The notes: generated from the letters alone by a model not told the origin. Counted from the stretch's first letter, positions 7,933-19,527 are shown. The stretch: 64,000 nucleotides of DNA from JBBPZA01 sp963797015 (GCA_963797015.1 CAWCNV010000003.1:310001-374000), one strand, 5' to 3'. Translations and numbers: made by a program.

Positions 7933-9347
7933 CGCCGTGCCCCGACGCGCTGGACCTGGAACAGGCTCGTGGTGCCGGGCTTGCCGCTCGGCAGCCCGGC
8001 GGTGATCCCGACGCGCTGACCCGGCTTGATCCAGCCGAGCTCGAGCGCGCGGCTCACGGCGTCGGCTATGAGCGCCTCGGTGGTCTCGTGGCGGCGCATG
8101 CGCTCGGCCTGCACGCCCCACATCAGCCCGCAGCGGCGCACGGTCTCCTTGCCCGGCGAGAGCGCGTAGATCGGCACCTGCGGGCGGTGCGCCGAGACCA
8201 GCCGCGCCGAGCGGCCCGAGAGCGTCGGGATCAGCAGCGCGTCGAGGTGGAGCTCGCGCACCGCGCTCGCGGCGCTGTGCGCGATCGAGTAGGCGGGGTC
8301 GCGCACGCCGCGGTGCACGCGCCGCTCGTTCCAGTCCTCGTACGGGGCGATCGTCTCGGTGCGCTCGGCGATGCGCGCCATCATCTCCACCGCCTCGACC
8401 GGGTACTGGCCGACCGCCGTCTCCTGAGAGAGCATCACGGCGTCGGTCCCGTCGAGGATCGCGTTGGCCACGTCGGCCACCTCCGCGCGCGTCGGCCGCG
8501 CCGAGGTGATCATCGAGTCGAGCATCTGGGTCGCGGTGATCGTCGGCCGGGCCAGGCGCCCGGCGAGCGCGAGGATGCGCTTCTGGACCAGCGGCACCTC
8601 CTCGACCGCGAGCTCGATGCCCAGGTCGCCGCGCGCGACCATCACGCAGTCCGCCGCGGCGACCACCTCCTCGGCGCGCTCGACCGCCTGCGGCTTCTCG
8701 ATCTTGGCGATCAGCGGCAGGCGCGTGTGGCGGCGGACCTGGTCGACGTCCTCGCCGCGCCGCACGAACGAGAGCGCGACGCAGTCCACGCCGATGCGCT
8801 CGCCGACCTCGAGCAGCTCGAGGTCGCGCTGAGGGACCGCGGGCAGCTCGTCGATCTCCCCGGGGATGTTGAGCCCCTGGCGCGAGACCACCGCGCCGCC
8901 GATCTTGACCTCGGCGTCGAACTCGCCGTCTCCAGAACGCACCTCGCGGACGCGCAGGCGCACGGCTCCGTCGGCCAGGTAGACCTGCTCGCCGACCTCG
9001 ATCGCGTTGGCCAGGCCGTCGACCGGGATCGCCATCCGGTGCGCATTGCCGACCTCGTCGCGGCCACACACGAACGTGACGCGGTTGCCGGGCGAGAGCT
9101 CGACGAGACCGTCCTCGACCTCGCCGATGCGCAGCTTGGGCCCGGGGAGGTCCTGCACGATCGCCACCGGCCGGCCGACCTGACCGGCGGCGGTGCGCAC
9201 GCGCTGAACGGTCTCGGCGTGCTCCTCGACCGTGCCGTGGGAGAAGTTGAGGCGGGCCACGTCCATGCCCGCCTCGACCAGCCGCACGAGCACGTCCGGG
9301 GTCCGCGACGCCGGCCCGATGGTCGCGACGATCTTGGTGCGGCGCAT
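7929..9347 (-). CDS. pyk: Pyruvate kinase
   Basis: A 472-residue pyruvate kinase, converting phosphoenolpyruvate and ADP to pyruvate and ATP in glycolysis. It opens with RRTKIVATIGPAS, and the substrate and metal motifs are LNFSHGT, DLPGPKLRIG, LIAKIEKPQAV (catalytic Lys and Glu), VMVARGDLGIEL and TRAEVADVANAILDGTDAVM. The usual LSGETA reads LSQETAVGQYP here, a Gly to Gln change in an otherwise conserved loop. The C-terminal allosteric domain is present. A TACCGT hexamer lies 10 bp upstream of the ATG. It overlaps the downstream glyoxalase-like frame, suggesting translational coupling. Confidence 0.96.
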   Translation of the reverse strand: MRRTKIVATIGPASRTPDVLVRLVEAGMDVARLNFSHGTVEEHAETVQRVRTAAGQVGRPVAIVQDLPGPKLRIGEVEDGLVELSPGNRVTFVCGRDEVGNAHRMAIPVDGLANAIEVGEQVYLADGAVRLRVREVRSGDGEFDAEVKIGGAVVSRQGLNIPGEIDELPAVPQRDLELLEVGERIGVDCVALSFVRRGEDVDQVRRHTRLPLIAKIEKPQAVERAEEVVAAADCVMVARGDLGIELAVEEVPLVQKRILALAGRLARPTITATQMLDSMITSARPTRAEVADVANAILDGTDAVMLSQETAVGQYPVEAVEMMARIAERTETIAPYEDWNERRVHRGVRDPAYSIAHSAASAVRELHLDALLIPTLSGRSARLVSAHRPQVPIYALSPGKETVRRCGLMWGVQAERMRRHETTEALIADAVSRALELGWIKPGQRVGITAGLPSGKPGTTSLFQVQRVGARR

Positions 9348-9378
9348 CCCACGGCTGACGGTAGCGCCGCCGATCCCC

Positions 9379-9675
9379 TCAGGCCGCTGAGGGCTGCGGG
9401 TCCGGCCTCACGATGACGGTGTCGGCCACCTGGATGATCTCGTCCGCTCCCATCTCGACGCGGCGCGCATGCTCGCGCAGCGCCTCGGGGCTCGTCGCCT
9501 GGTAGATGCACACCGTGCCGAGGCCCCCGTCGGGCTCGCTCAGCACGTAGCTGCGAATCCAGCGCACCTGATCGGGCATCTCCTCGTCACCGACACGGGT
9601 CGAACGCGCCGCGGCGGCCTCGAGCTCCTCGGGCGAGCGCCAGTTGTTGCGTCGCAGGATCACGTAGGTGTCCAT
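9379..9675 (-). CDS. DUF4242-like small protein
   Basis: A 98-residue protein starting MDTYVILRRNNWRSPEELEA and containing WIRSYVLSEPDGGLGTVCIYQA, a pattern of the DUF4242 (ferredoxin-like dimeric barrel) group of unknown function. The ATG at 9675 has one of the strongest ribosome binding sites in the window, AAGGAGGT about 5 bp upstream (9680-9687), which fixes the start. It lies 26 bp downstream of the M29 aminopeptidase stop and 31 bp upstream of pyk on the same strand. There is no signal peptide or membrane segment. Role not known. Confidence 0.75.
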   Translation of the reverse strand: MDTYVILRRNNWRSPEELEAAAARSTRVGDEEMPDQVRWIRSYVLSEPDGGLGTVCIYQATSPEALREHARRVEMGADEIIQVADTVIVRPDPQPSAA

Positions 9676-9701
9676 CGGGACCTCCTTGGTTGGGGCTTCC
9701 A

Positions 9702-10816
<1,115 letters not shown>

Positions 10817-10820
<4 letters not shown>

Positions 10821-11167
10821 GGCACCGGCAGTTCTGGGAAGTTCTCGGTCAGGTGGGCGCGCAGCGCGTCGCGCACCCGCCTGCGCTCCTCCGGCGTGGC
10901 GACGCGGAAGCGCGCCAGCAGCTCGCGCTGGCCCTCGAGCGGCACGCCGGCGATCGTCCAGCGCACGGCCAGGCGCTCGAACAGGAACTCGCTCGCCCGC
11001 TGCCACGCGTCCTCCTGCGACAGCGGCGAGCCGGCGAGCGTTTCGCGGTAGACCTCGCGCGTCTTCGGGGTCAGCGAGCCGCGCAGCGTCAGCACGTTGC
11101 CGCCCTCGTCCTCGTAGTCCGAGAGCGGGGCCGCGATCCGCTCGCGCCGGCGGTTACGGCGGCCCAA
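10817..11167 (-). CDS. Conserved-looking hypothetical protein coupled to M29 aminopeptidase
   Basis: About 116 residues with no family I can name. The body reads LTLRGSLTPKTREVYRETLAG, then SQEDAWQRASEFLFERLAVRWTIAG and a charged helical tail ending ENFPELPVP. It looks like a soluble helical protein without signal or membrane segments. The likely start is TTG at 11167, two bases after the SnoaL-MBL stop; longer in-frame starts enter the neighbouring gene. Its stop overlaps the GTG of the aminopeptidase as GTGA. Regular codon use and the tight position in the operon argue it is real. Whether it partners the peptidase is not known. Confidence 0.65.
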
Positions 11168-11168
11168 C

Positions 11169-12404
11169 TCAGGTCGTGGCCGCGGCGTGCTCGAGCTGCG
11201 CGCGCACGTCGCCGGTGAGCGGCTCGGCATGGCCGGGCCAGGCCGCGGCGGGCTCGAGCGCCGCGAGCTTGCGCATGCTCTGCCGCGCCTGCTCGGTGTC
11301 GAGGTTGAAGGCCGGGTGGGCGACCCGCGGCGGGCCGGGCGTGAAGCGCTCGGGGTCGGCCGTGTAGAACGCGTCGGTCACGAGCGCGAGGCGGTCGGAC
11401 TCGCGCCACAGGCCGATCAGCCCCGGGGCGTGGCCCGGCAGGTGGATCACGCGGAAGCCCGCGACCTCGTCGCCTTCGCTCAGCGTCCCGGCGACCTTGA
11501 CCGGCCCGCCGTCCCAGGACTTGAACAGCGTCGGGTACAGCCACCGGGCGGGCGCGCGGATCTGGGAGAAGTCCGCGTAGTGGACGCCGGCGTCGCCCTC
11601 AGCGTCGGCCACCTCGTCGGGATGAACGTAGACCGGGATGCCGCGCAGCCCGGGGGCGGCGCCGCGGTGGTCCACGTGGCTGTGGCCGAGCACGATGCGC
11701 GTGATCCCGCCGAGCTGCGCGCCGGCGGCCGCGAGCGCGTTGGTCATCGCGCGGATGCCGGCGTCGAACATGAGCACGCCCTCGCCGTCGCGCACGAAGT
11801 AGACGTTGAAGCCCTTGCGCGGGAAGCCGCCGCGCACGATCCACACGCCGTCCGCGATCTCCTCCGGTGGGTCCGCGATTCGGCCGAGCATGCGCGTGCG
11901 GGCGTTGACCGCGGAGGCCATGCGTGTCTCGGCCTTGGAGCCGGCCGCGGGCAGAGCGCCGAGCTGGCGCGCCAGCTCCATCCCGTCCACGTAGGCGTCG
12001 TTGCGGACGAGCTCGTCATCCTCGACCTGGACGACGTCGCAGCCCTCGATCTCGATTCGCGCGCCTGTCGGCGCGAAGCCCTGGAAATGACCGGGCCCGG
12101 AGAACGTGCCCGTCGCGCGCCACTGGACGGCGCAGCGCTTGCTGTCGGCGACCATCTCCGTCACCTGCAGCGAGAAATCGGGAATCGCGGCGAACAGGTC
12201 TCCGAACCACTCGCGGATCCCGTCGGGCGCGATCAGGTCGGCCTGGCCGATCAGCCGGTCGAGGCTCCCGGGCCGCCAGCACGCCATCATGCCGTCGAGG
12301 TCGCGCGCGCCGACCGCGGCGAAGTAGCGCTTGGCGACCGCCGTCGTCGCGGTCTTCCCGCTCCTGCTCTTGCGCTCGCCCGTGGCCGCCTCGACCTTCG
12401 CCAT
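11169..12404 (-). CDS. SnoaL-like domain fused to an MBL-fold hydrolase
   Basis: A 411-residue two-domain protein. Residues about 15-135 form a SnoaL/NTF2-like cone (AVAKRYFAAVGARDLDGMMACW, later GPGHFQGFAPTGARIEIEG and a DELVRNDAYVDGMEL end). Residues about 165-411 form a metallo-beta-lactamase domain with GHSHVDHRG, HLPGHAPG, ALVTDAFY and WPGHAEPLTG as metal motifs. The ATG at 12404 is fixed by AGGAGGAGA 4-5 bp upstream. Both domains are common alone; the fusion suggests the NTF2 pocket binds or presents a small hydrophobic substrate to the hydrolase. It heads a three-gene minus-strand operon with the hypothetical protein and M29 aminopeptidase, and is divergent from a second MBL gene. Confidence 0.85.
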   Translation of the reverse strand: MAKVEAATGERKSRSGKTATTAVAKRYFAAVGARDLDGMMACWRPGSLDRLIGQADLIAPDGIREWFGDLFAAIPDFSLQVTEMVADSKRCAVQWRATGTFSGPGHFQGFAPTGARIEIEGCDVVQVEDDELVRNDAYVDGMELARQLGALPAAGSKAETRMASAVNARTRMLGRIADPPEEIADGVWIVRGGFPRKGFNVYFVRDGEGVLMFDAGIRAMTNALAAAGAQLGGITRIVLGHSHVDHRGAAPGLRGIPVYVHPDEVADAEGDAGVHYADFSQIRAPARWLYPTLFKSWDGGPVKVAGTLSEGDEVAGFRVIHLPGHAPGLIGLWRESDRLALVTDAFYTADPERFTPGPPRVAHPAFNLDTEQARQSMRKLAALEPAAAWPGHAEPLTGDVRAQLEHAAATT

Positions 12405-12449
12405 CGTCTCTCCTCCTCGGTTGGTCGCGAGGAGTCTAGGGTTCCGCCC

Positions 12450-13460
12450 GTGACCGAGGCGACGCGAAGGCGCGAGCTCGGCCGCGGCGAGCGTGTCGTG
12501 CCCGGCGTGTGGCGCCTGCGTCTGCCGCTTCCATGGCCGGGCGTGCCGCACTGCAACGCCTGGGCGCTCGCCGCGGGCGACGGCGTGGTGCTGGTGGACA
12601 CGGGGCTGCACGAGCCGGGCTCAATGGCTCACCTCGAGCGCGCGCTGGACCAGGTCAACCTGCGCCTCGAGCACGTCCGTCTGCTGCTCGTCACCCACGC
12701 GCACTCGGATCACTACGGCCAGGCCGGCCCGATCGTCGACGCTGCCCGCTGCCCGCTGTGGATGCACCCGAACGACGCCCACATACGCGAGCGGGCCCAG
12801 GACCCCGAGGCGGCGCTGGCCTACCGGGTCGAGATCGCGCGGACCAGCGGCGTGCCCGAGGAGCCGCTGCGCCGGCTGGCCGCGGAACGCGCGGCACGCG
12901 GCTTCGGGATCGCGCGCTTCGTCGAGCCCGAGCGCCACCTGGTCGAGGGCGTCGAGGTCGACACGGACCTGGGCCGCTGGCGCGTGCTCGAGACGCCGGG
13001 GCACGCTCCCTCGCACATCTGCCTCTACCAGCCCGAGCACCGTCTCCTGATCTCGGGCGACCACGTGCTCGGGCGGATCTCGCTCTACTACGACTACGGC
13101 TGGACCCCCGACCCGGTCGGCGAGTTCCTCGACTCGCTGGGCAAGGTCGACGCGCTCGGCGCGCGCCTCGGCCTCTCGGGCCACGGAAAGCCGTTCACCG
13201 ACGTCCACGGCCACGTCGAGGGCAACCGCGTGCTCGTCGCGCAGCGCGTCGACGCCGCGCGCGCCGCGCTGGCCGGCGGCCCGCGGACCGCCTTCGAGGC
13301 CGCGCCGCTGGTCTTCGGCGAGCCCGTGACCGACACCACCGCTGCGTGGCGCCTGACCGAGACGCTCTGCTACCTCACGCACCTGGAGGCGCTCGGCGAG
13401 GTGGCGCGCGACGGAGGCGAGCCCGAGCGCTGGACGCTGGTGCAGGACGCGGCGGCCTAG
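12450..13460 (+). CDS. MBL-fold metallo-hydrolase
   Basis: A 336-residue MBL-fold protein with metal motif THAHSDHYG (about residues 80-88), ETPGHAPSHICLY, LISGDHVLG and LSGHGKP. The C-terminal extension after the last metal ligand ends in helical segments (TAAWRLTETLCYLTHLEAL), as in the longer MBL hydrolases annotated as beta-lactamase-like or lactonase-like. The start is GTG at 12450: TAGGGT (12437-12442) ends 7 bp upstream, so it is probably leaderless. It is divergent from the SnoaL-MBL fusion with 45 bp between starts. Substrate is not known. Confidence 0.87.
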   Translation: MTEATRRRELGRGERVVPGVWRLRLPLPWPGVPHCNAWALAAGDGVVLVDTGLHEPGSMAHLERALDQVNLRLEHVRLLLVTHAHSDHYGQAGPIVDAARCPLWMHPNDAHIRERAQDPEAALAYRVEIARTSGVPEEPLRRLAAERAARGFGIARFVEPERHLVEGVEVDTDLGRWRVLETPGHAPSHICLYQPEHRLLISGDHVLGRISLYYDYGWTPDPVGEFLDSLGKVDALGARLGLSGHGKPFTDVHGHVEGNRVLVAQRVDAARAALAGGPRTAFEAAPLVFGEPVTDTTAAWRLTETLCYLTHLEALGEVARDGGEPERWTLVQDAAA

Positions 13461-13483
13461 CGACGGGCCGGTACGCTCTCACG

Positions 13484-14410
13484 ATGCGTATCGACGAGAT
13501 CCTCGCCGCCAAGGACGGGCCGGTCTTCTCCTTCGAGTTCTTCCCGCCCAAGAGCGAGGAGGGTGAGCGCAACCTGCAGCGAGCGCTCTCGGAGCTCTCA
13601 GAGCTCGAGCCCGACTTCACCTCGGTGACCTACGGGGCGGGCGGTTCCACCCGCGACCGCACGATCGACATCGTCAAGTCGATCAAGGGCGACTACGGGA
13701 TCGAGGCGATGGCGCACCTCAGTTGCGTCGGGGCGACGACCGAGCAGCTGCGCGAGATCATCGACGAGATCACCGCGGCCGGGATCGACAACGTGCTCGC
13801 GCTGCGAGGCGACCCGCCCCGCGGGGAGACCGAGTGGCGTCCGACGCCTGGAGGCCTGCAGTACTCGACCGAGCTGATCGAGCTGCTCTCCGGCGACTAC
13901 GAGTTCGCGGTCGGCGCCGCCTGCTTCCCGGAGGTCCACCCCGAGGCCCCCGACCTGGCCAGCGACCTTCGCTTCCTGTCCGAGAAGGTGACCCGCGGGG
14001 CGAACTTCCTCATCACGCAGCTGTTCTTCGACAACCGCCTCTACTTCGACTTCGTGCGCGAGGCGCGCGCGGCGGGCATCGAGGCGCCGATCATCCCCGG
14101 CATCATCCCGGTGACCAACGTGGAGCAGATCAAGCGCTTCACCTCGATGATCGCCGCGTCGATCCCCGCGGGCCTGCTCGAGCAGCTCGAGCTGCGCGCC
14201 GAGGACCCGGCCGCGGTCGTCGAGTTCGGCGTCGCCTACGCGACCGCCCAGTGCTCCGACCTGCTCGCGCGCGGCGCGCCCGGCATCCACTTCTACACGC
14301 TCAACAAGTCGCCCTCGACGCGGGCGATCCTGAGCGCGCTCAAGCTCCTACGCCCGTGGGAGCAGGACGCGGCGGCCGGAAGCGACGCGGTCGGGGCCCC
14401 CGCGGCCTGA
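13484..14410 (+). CDS. metF: Methylenetetrahydrofolate reductase
   Basis: A 308-residue FAD-dependent 5,10-methylenetetrahydrofolate reductase, giving 5-methyl-THF for methionine synthesis. Conserved segments include FSFEFFPPKSEEG near the N-terminus, SVTYGAGGSTRDRT, AHLSCVGAT, NVLALRGDPP, VGAACFPEVHPEAP, FLITQLFFDN, IPGIIPVTN and PGIHFYTLNKS. All lie in one TIM barrel of the usual length. TACGCT (13472-13477) ends 6 bp before the ATG, again a leaderless arrangement. It follows the MBL gene by 23 bp on the same strand; no other folate gene is close. Confidence 0.96.
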   Translation: MRIDEILAAKDGPVFSFEFFPPKSEEGERNLQRALSELSELEPDFTSVTYGAGGSTRDRTIDIVKSIKGDYGIEAMAHLSCVGATTEQLREIIDEITAAGIDNVLALRGDPPRGETEWRPTPGGLQYSTELIELLSGDYEFAVGAACFPEVHPEAPDLASDLRFLSEKVTRGANFLITQLFFDNRLYFDFVREARAAGIEAPIIPGIIPVTNVEQIKRFTSMIAASIPAGLLEQLELRAEDPAAVVEFGVAYATAQCSDLLARGAPGIHFYTLNKSPSTRAILSALKLLRPWEQDAAAGSDAVGAPAA

Positions 14411-14470
14411 GCGGCCGGCGCCCGGCGGCGCTTCACGGGCCCAGAGCGGGGCTGCTCGCGGCGGCGGCCC

Positions 14471-14767
14471 CTACCCGCCCCGCTCCGATCGCGGCGGCGT
14501 GATGTCGAGCGCGTGCGCGACGTGCATGCGCCCTTCGCGCTCGTAGCGCACGTCGACGGTGTCGTTCTTGCGGTAGGTCCCGATGCCCCACGCGCCGAGG
14601 AACCAGCGCCACAGACCAAGGCGGCCCTCCTTGGCCAGCGGCCGCTCGAAGACGAGCGCCCCGCGTCGCAGCTCGTAGTCCTGGCCCTCTCGCTGGGGGA
14701 CGCCGTTGACGTAGACCTCGAACGGCGGCTCGAGGCCGTCGGGGAGCTTCACGCGCCAGCGCTCCAT
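14471..14767 (-). CDS. Hypothetical protein
   Basis: A 98-residue protein beginning MERWRVKLPDGLEPPFEVYVNGV and containing RRGALVFERPLAKEGRLGLWRW and RKNDTVDVRYE. It looks like a small beta-rich soluble protein; I do not recognise a family. It is divergent from the metallopeptidase at 14808, with CATACT, a near match to the -10 pattern, ending 6 bp before its ATG. Downstream on this strand it converges with metF. Confidence 0.6.
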   Translation of the reverse strand: MERWRVKLPDGLEPPFEVYVNGVPQREGQDYELRRGALVFERPLAKEGRLGLWRWFLGAWGIGTYRKNDTVDVRYEREGRMHVAHALDITPPRSERGG

Positions 14768-14807
14768 GCGCTCAGTATGGCCGCCGCGGCCGCTAGCCTG
14801 GCTGCCC

Positions 14808-15479
14808 TTGAACGCGATCCCCTACCGCATCCGCCGCTCGGATCGCGCGCAGCGCGTGCGGGTCACCGTCGGGGCCGCGGAGGGCGTCGAGGTCGTGCTT
14901 CCTCGGCGCGCCAGCACCCGCGACGCCGAGGCCGCCGTGCACGAGCTGAGCGACTGGATCGACCGCCGCCTGCGCGCGCTGGAGCGTGCGCGCGCCGAGG
15001 CCGGCGCGCCGCCCGGGCACGCGCCCTACCTGGGCGAGGCCCTTCGCCTCGCACCCGAGCCCGGCCGCACCCGCGCCCACCGTCGCGGCGACGTCCTGCT
15101 GGTGCCCGCGGGCGACCCCGGGCCAGCGCTCGAGCGCTGGTACCGTCGCGCGGCGCGCATCGAGATCGCTCCGCGCGTCGAGCGCGCGGTGGCCGAGGTG
15201 GGTGTCGACTACGCGCGCCTGACGATCCGCGGCCAGCGCACGCGCTGGGGCTCGTGCTCCACCTCCGGCACGTTGAGCTTCAACTGGCGCCTGCTGCTCG
15301 CGCCCGAGGCGGTGCTCGACTACGTCGTGTGGCACGAGGTGTGCCATCTCCGCGTGCCCGACCACTCCAAGCGCTTCTGGCGCCTGCTCGCCCGTCACCG
15401 GCCCGAGTACCGCGAGCAGGAGCGCTGGCTGCGGCGCTACGGCTCGACGCTCGCCCTGACGCCCGCTCCGCTCGGCTGA
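14808..15479 (+). CDS. YgjP/SprT-like metallopeptidase (DUF45 family)
   Basis: About 223 residues of the YgjP-like (DUF45, M48-related) zinc metallopeptidase family. The zinc motif is VVWHEVCHLRVPDHSKRFW, with HExxH followed by a third His. It is preceded by TIRGQRTRWGSCSTSGTLSFNWRLLLAP, the family's diagnostic stretch. The N-terminal IPYRIRRSDRAQRVRVTV strand also fits. I placed the start at TTG 14808 because TAGCCT (14794-14799) ends 8 bp upstream; an ATG at 14766 would add 14 residues but overlaps the divergent gene's start. Cytoplasmic, substrate not known. Confidence 0.85.
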   Translation: MNAIPYRIRRSDRAQRVRVTVGAAEGVEVVLPRRASTRDAEAAVHELSDWIDRRLRALERARAEAGAPPGHAPYLGEALRLAPEPGRTRAHRRGDVLLVPAGDPGPALERWYRRAARIEIAPRVERAVAEVGVDYARLTIRGQRTRWGSCSTSGTLSFNWRLLLAPEAVLDYVVWHEVCHLRVPDHSKRFWRLLARHRPEYREQERWLRRYGSTLALTPAPLG

Positions 15480-15482
15480 CGC

Positions 15483-18152
15483 TCAGGCCGCCGACGCGCA
15501 GCCCACCTCGCGCAGGTGCTCGGTCGCCTGCTCGGCGGTCATGGGCAGGGCGAGCAGGAAGCCCTGGGCCAGCGGGCAGCCGAGCTCGATCAGCGCGCGC
15601 CGCTGGGCCCGCGTCTCGACCCCCTCGGCGATCGGGTCCTTCCCAAGCTCGCCGGCCGTGCGCAGGATCGAGGAGAGGGCCGCGCGCGCCTCGCGGTCGC
15701 CGGGGATCTCCGCCACGAAGGCACGGTCGATCTTGATCGTGTCCACCGGCAGCTTGCTCAGGCGCTCGAGCGAGGAAGAGCGCATGCCGAAGCCGTCGAC
15801 CGCGAGCCGGACGCCGACGGCGGCGAGCTCACGCAGCCCTGGTCCGTCCGCCTCCACGACGGCCGCCGACTCGGCGATCTCCACACTGACGCGCTCGGGC
15901 TCGACGCCAGTGGCCTGCAGGCGCGCGCGCAGCGAGTCGGCGAACCGCGGGTTGCGCAGCTGGTGGGGCGAGACGTTGAACGAGATCCCCGGCCGCAGCC
16001 CGTCGCGCGCCCACCGCTCGGCCTGACCGAGCACGGCGTCCAGAACCCAGTCACCCAAGGCTCCGATCAGGCCGGTGTGCTCGGCCTGGGGGATGAACTC
16101 GTTCGGCGCGATAAGGCCCCGCTCGGTGTCCTGCCAGCGGACGAGCGCCTCCATGGCGACGATCTGGCCGTCGCGGAGCCGGACCACCGGCTGGTAGTGG
16201 AGCACGAGCTCGTCGTTCTCGATCGCCCGGCGCAGGCGCATCGGCTCCGTTCCGCGCTCGGTGGCCACCACGCGCGGTGGCGCTCGCTCCTCCGACGGGT
16301 ACAGGACGATCGCCGCGCGGCCGGCGGCCTTGGCCCGGTACATCGCGGCGTCGGCGTGGCGCATCAGGGCGTCGGCGCTGGCCGCGTCGCGCGGGAACAG
16401 GCTGATGCCGATGCTCGCGCCGATGTGGAAGCTCGAGCCGTCGAGCGTGAACGGGCGCTCGAGCGCGGAAGCGAGCTTGGCCGCCACGGCACCGGCAACC
16501 CCCTCAGGGTCGTCGCCAAGGTCGGTGAGCAACAGCAGAAACTCGTCGCCGCCCTGGCGCGCGAGCAGGTCGGAGGCGCGCGTGACCGCGCGCAGCCGCC
16601 CGGCCACCTCGCCCAGGACCTGATCGCCGGCCACGTGCCCGAAGCTGTCGTTGACGAGCTTGAAGTCGTCGAGGTCGAGGAACAGCAGCGCGACGCTGTG
16701 GCCCTGCCGCGATGCCCTGGCCAGCGCGATCGCGAGGTGCTCCTCGAGCAGCGTCCGGTTGGGCAGCCCGGTGAGGTGGTCGTGGAAGGCCAGGTGGGCG
16801 ATCTCCTGCTCGGCCGCGCGGCGCTCGGTGACGTCCTCGCCGCTGGAGATCGTGCCCGTGATGCGGCCACTGTCGTCGCGCACCGCGGCGTTGCGCCAGG
16901 CGATCACGCGCTCGCGGCCGTCGCGCGTCAGCACCGGGCTCTCGGTGAACTCGACCGGCTCGGTGTCGCCGGCCATCAGGCGGCGGAAGGTTTCGCGTGC
17001 GCGCTCGCGCGCGTGACTCGGCACGGCAAGGTCGACCCACTCGCGCCCCTTGAGCTGCTCGGCGGTGCGGTCGAGGACCTCGATGCACTTCGGGTTGATG
17101 AGCTCCACGCGGCCCTTGGCGTCGAGCACGATGATCATCGTGCTGGTCACATCGAGGTAACGCTGGGCGCGGTCGCGCTCGTCGCGCAGCGCCACCACCG
17201 TCCGCCGCCGCTCGGTGATGTCCTCCAGCGAGCACACGACGCCGTAGGGCATGCGTTCGCCCGCACGCAGGAGGGGCTGGAGGTTGACCGACAGCCACGC
17301 CCCTGCGCCGTCCGGCCGGCGCACGTTGAGGATCAGCTCGCGCTGGGGGCGGCCGGTGTGCAGCGCATCGAGCACGGCGTTGGCGTCCGCCGGCACGCGC
17401 TCGCCGTCCTCGCCGAAGACCTCGAAGCCCGAGCCGGCGAGCTCGCCGGAGGTGCGCCCGATGAGCTCCTCGCGCTCCAGGCCGAGGATCCTCGCGGCGG
17501 CGTCGTTGGCCTCCACGACGCGGCCGTCGGCGGCCAGCACGAGCACCCCCTCGGCCAGCGCGGACACCACGGAGCGGTTGAGCTCCTCGCTGTCGGCCAG
17601 CGCGGCGATCGCGTCCCAGCGCTCGAGCGCCTGCGCGAGATGCGAGCCGACCGCCGCGAACATCGCCAGCAGGTCGGCGTCGGGCTCGCGGATGAAGGCG
17701 GAGAAGAACTCGAGCACGCCGTCGAAGCGGTCGCCGACCGCGAGCGGGAAGGCGACCGCGCTGGCCAGGCCCATGCGCGCCGAGGCGCGCCGGACCCGGC
17801 CGAACGGGAGCACGCTCTCGTCGGCGGCGTCGGGGATCCACAGCGGCTCGCCCAGCGCCCACGTGCGCCCGGCCAGCCCCTCCCAGCGGGCAAGGCCGCG
17901 CTCGCGCGTCTCGGCTTCGAACTCGTCCAGGTCGGTGCCGGGTCGCTGCCACGTCGCGCGGCAGCGCAGACGCCCATCGGCGTCGAGCCCCCACGCGGCG
18001 CCGAACGTCCACTCCAGCGAGGACCCGATCGTGCCGAGCACGCGCTGGAGCAGCTCGGGGCGCGACTGCGCCCCGGCGATGTGACCGGCGATCGCCTGCT
18101 GAACGCGCAGCAGACGCTTGGCCTCGATGAGGGCTCGATCCGCGTCCGCCAT
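15483..18152 (-). CDS. GAF-PAS-PAS-GGDEF-EAL cyclic-di-GMP signalling protein
   Basis: An 889-residue soluble sensor with a GAF-like domain (about 20-185), two PAS domains (about 195-315 and 325-445), GGDEF (about 455-615) and EAL (about 635-880). The GGDEF active site is intact (QGGDEF, about 534-538), and RASD lies five residues before it, forming an RxxD inhibitory site. The EAL motif is intact (AMEALVRW, about 668). However, loop 6, normally DDFGTGYSSL, reads DGFGMRSSSL (about 785), losing the second Asp. KIDRAFV, IAEGVET and the QGF region remain. It could therefore be a cyclase with a weak or non-catalytic EAL domain. No membrane segment is visible. A TAGGCT lies 12 bp before the ATG. 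It converges with the metallopeptidase gene, 3 bp apart. Confidence 0.93.
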   Translation of the reverse strand: MADADRALIEAKRLLRVQQAIAGHIAGAQSRPELLQRVLGTIGSSLEWTFGAAWGLDADGRLRCRATWQRPGTDLDEFEAETRERGLARWEGLAGRTWALGEPLWIPDAADESVLPFGRVRRASARMGLASAVAFPLAVGDRFDGVLEFFSAFIREPDADLLAMFAAVGSHLAQALERWDAIAALADSEELNRSVVSALAEGVLVLAADGRVVEANDAAARILGLEREELIGRTSGELAGSGFEVFGEDGERVPADANAVLDALHTGRPQRELILNVRRPDGAGAWLSVNLQPLLRAGERMPYGVVCSLEDITERRRTVVALRDERDRAQRYLDVTSTMIIVLDAKGRVELINPKCIEVLDRTAEQLKGREWVDLAVPSHARERARETFRRLMAGDTEPVEFTESPVLTRDGRERVIAWRNAAVRDDSGRITGTISSGEDVTERRAAEQEIAHLAFHDHLTGLPNRTLLEEHLAIALARASRQGHSVALLFLDLDDFKLVNDSFGHVAGDQVLGEVAGRLRAVTRASDLLARQGGDEFLLLLTDLGDDPEGVAGAVAAKLASALERPFTLDGSSFHIGASIGISLFPRDAASADALMRHADAAMYRAKAAGRAAIVLYPSEERAPPRVVATERGTEPMRLRRAIENDELVLHYQPVVRLRDGQIVAMEALVRWQDTERGLIAPNEFIPQAEHTGLIGALGDWVLDAVLGQAERWARDGLRPGISFNVSPHQLRNPRFADSLRARLQATGVEPERVSVEIAESAAVVEADGPGLRELAAVGVRLAVDGFGMRSSSLERLSKLPVDTIKIDRAFVAEIPGDREARAALSSILRTAGELGKDPIAEGVETRAQRRALIELGCPLAQGFLLALPMTAEQATEHLREVGCASAA

Positions 18153-18186
18153 CCGTGTCGGCTGAGCCTAACCGCGGAAACGGCGT

Positions 18187-19527
<1,341 letters not shown>

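Noticed and set aside
11187..13460. 757-residue open frame on the plus strand
   Set aside because: The part before 12450 is antisense to the SnoaL-MBL gene; the MBL hydrolase starts at GTG 12450.
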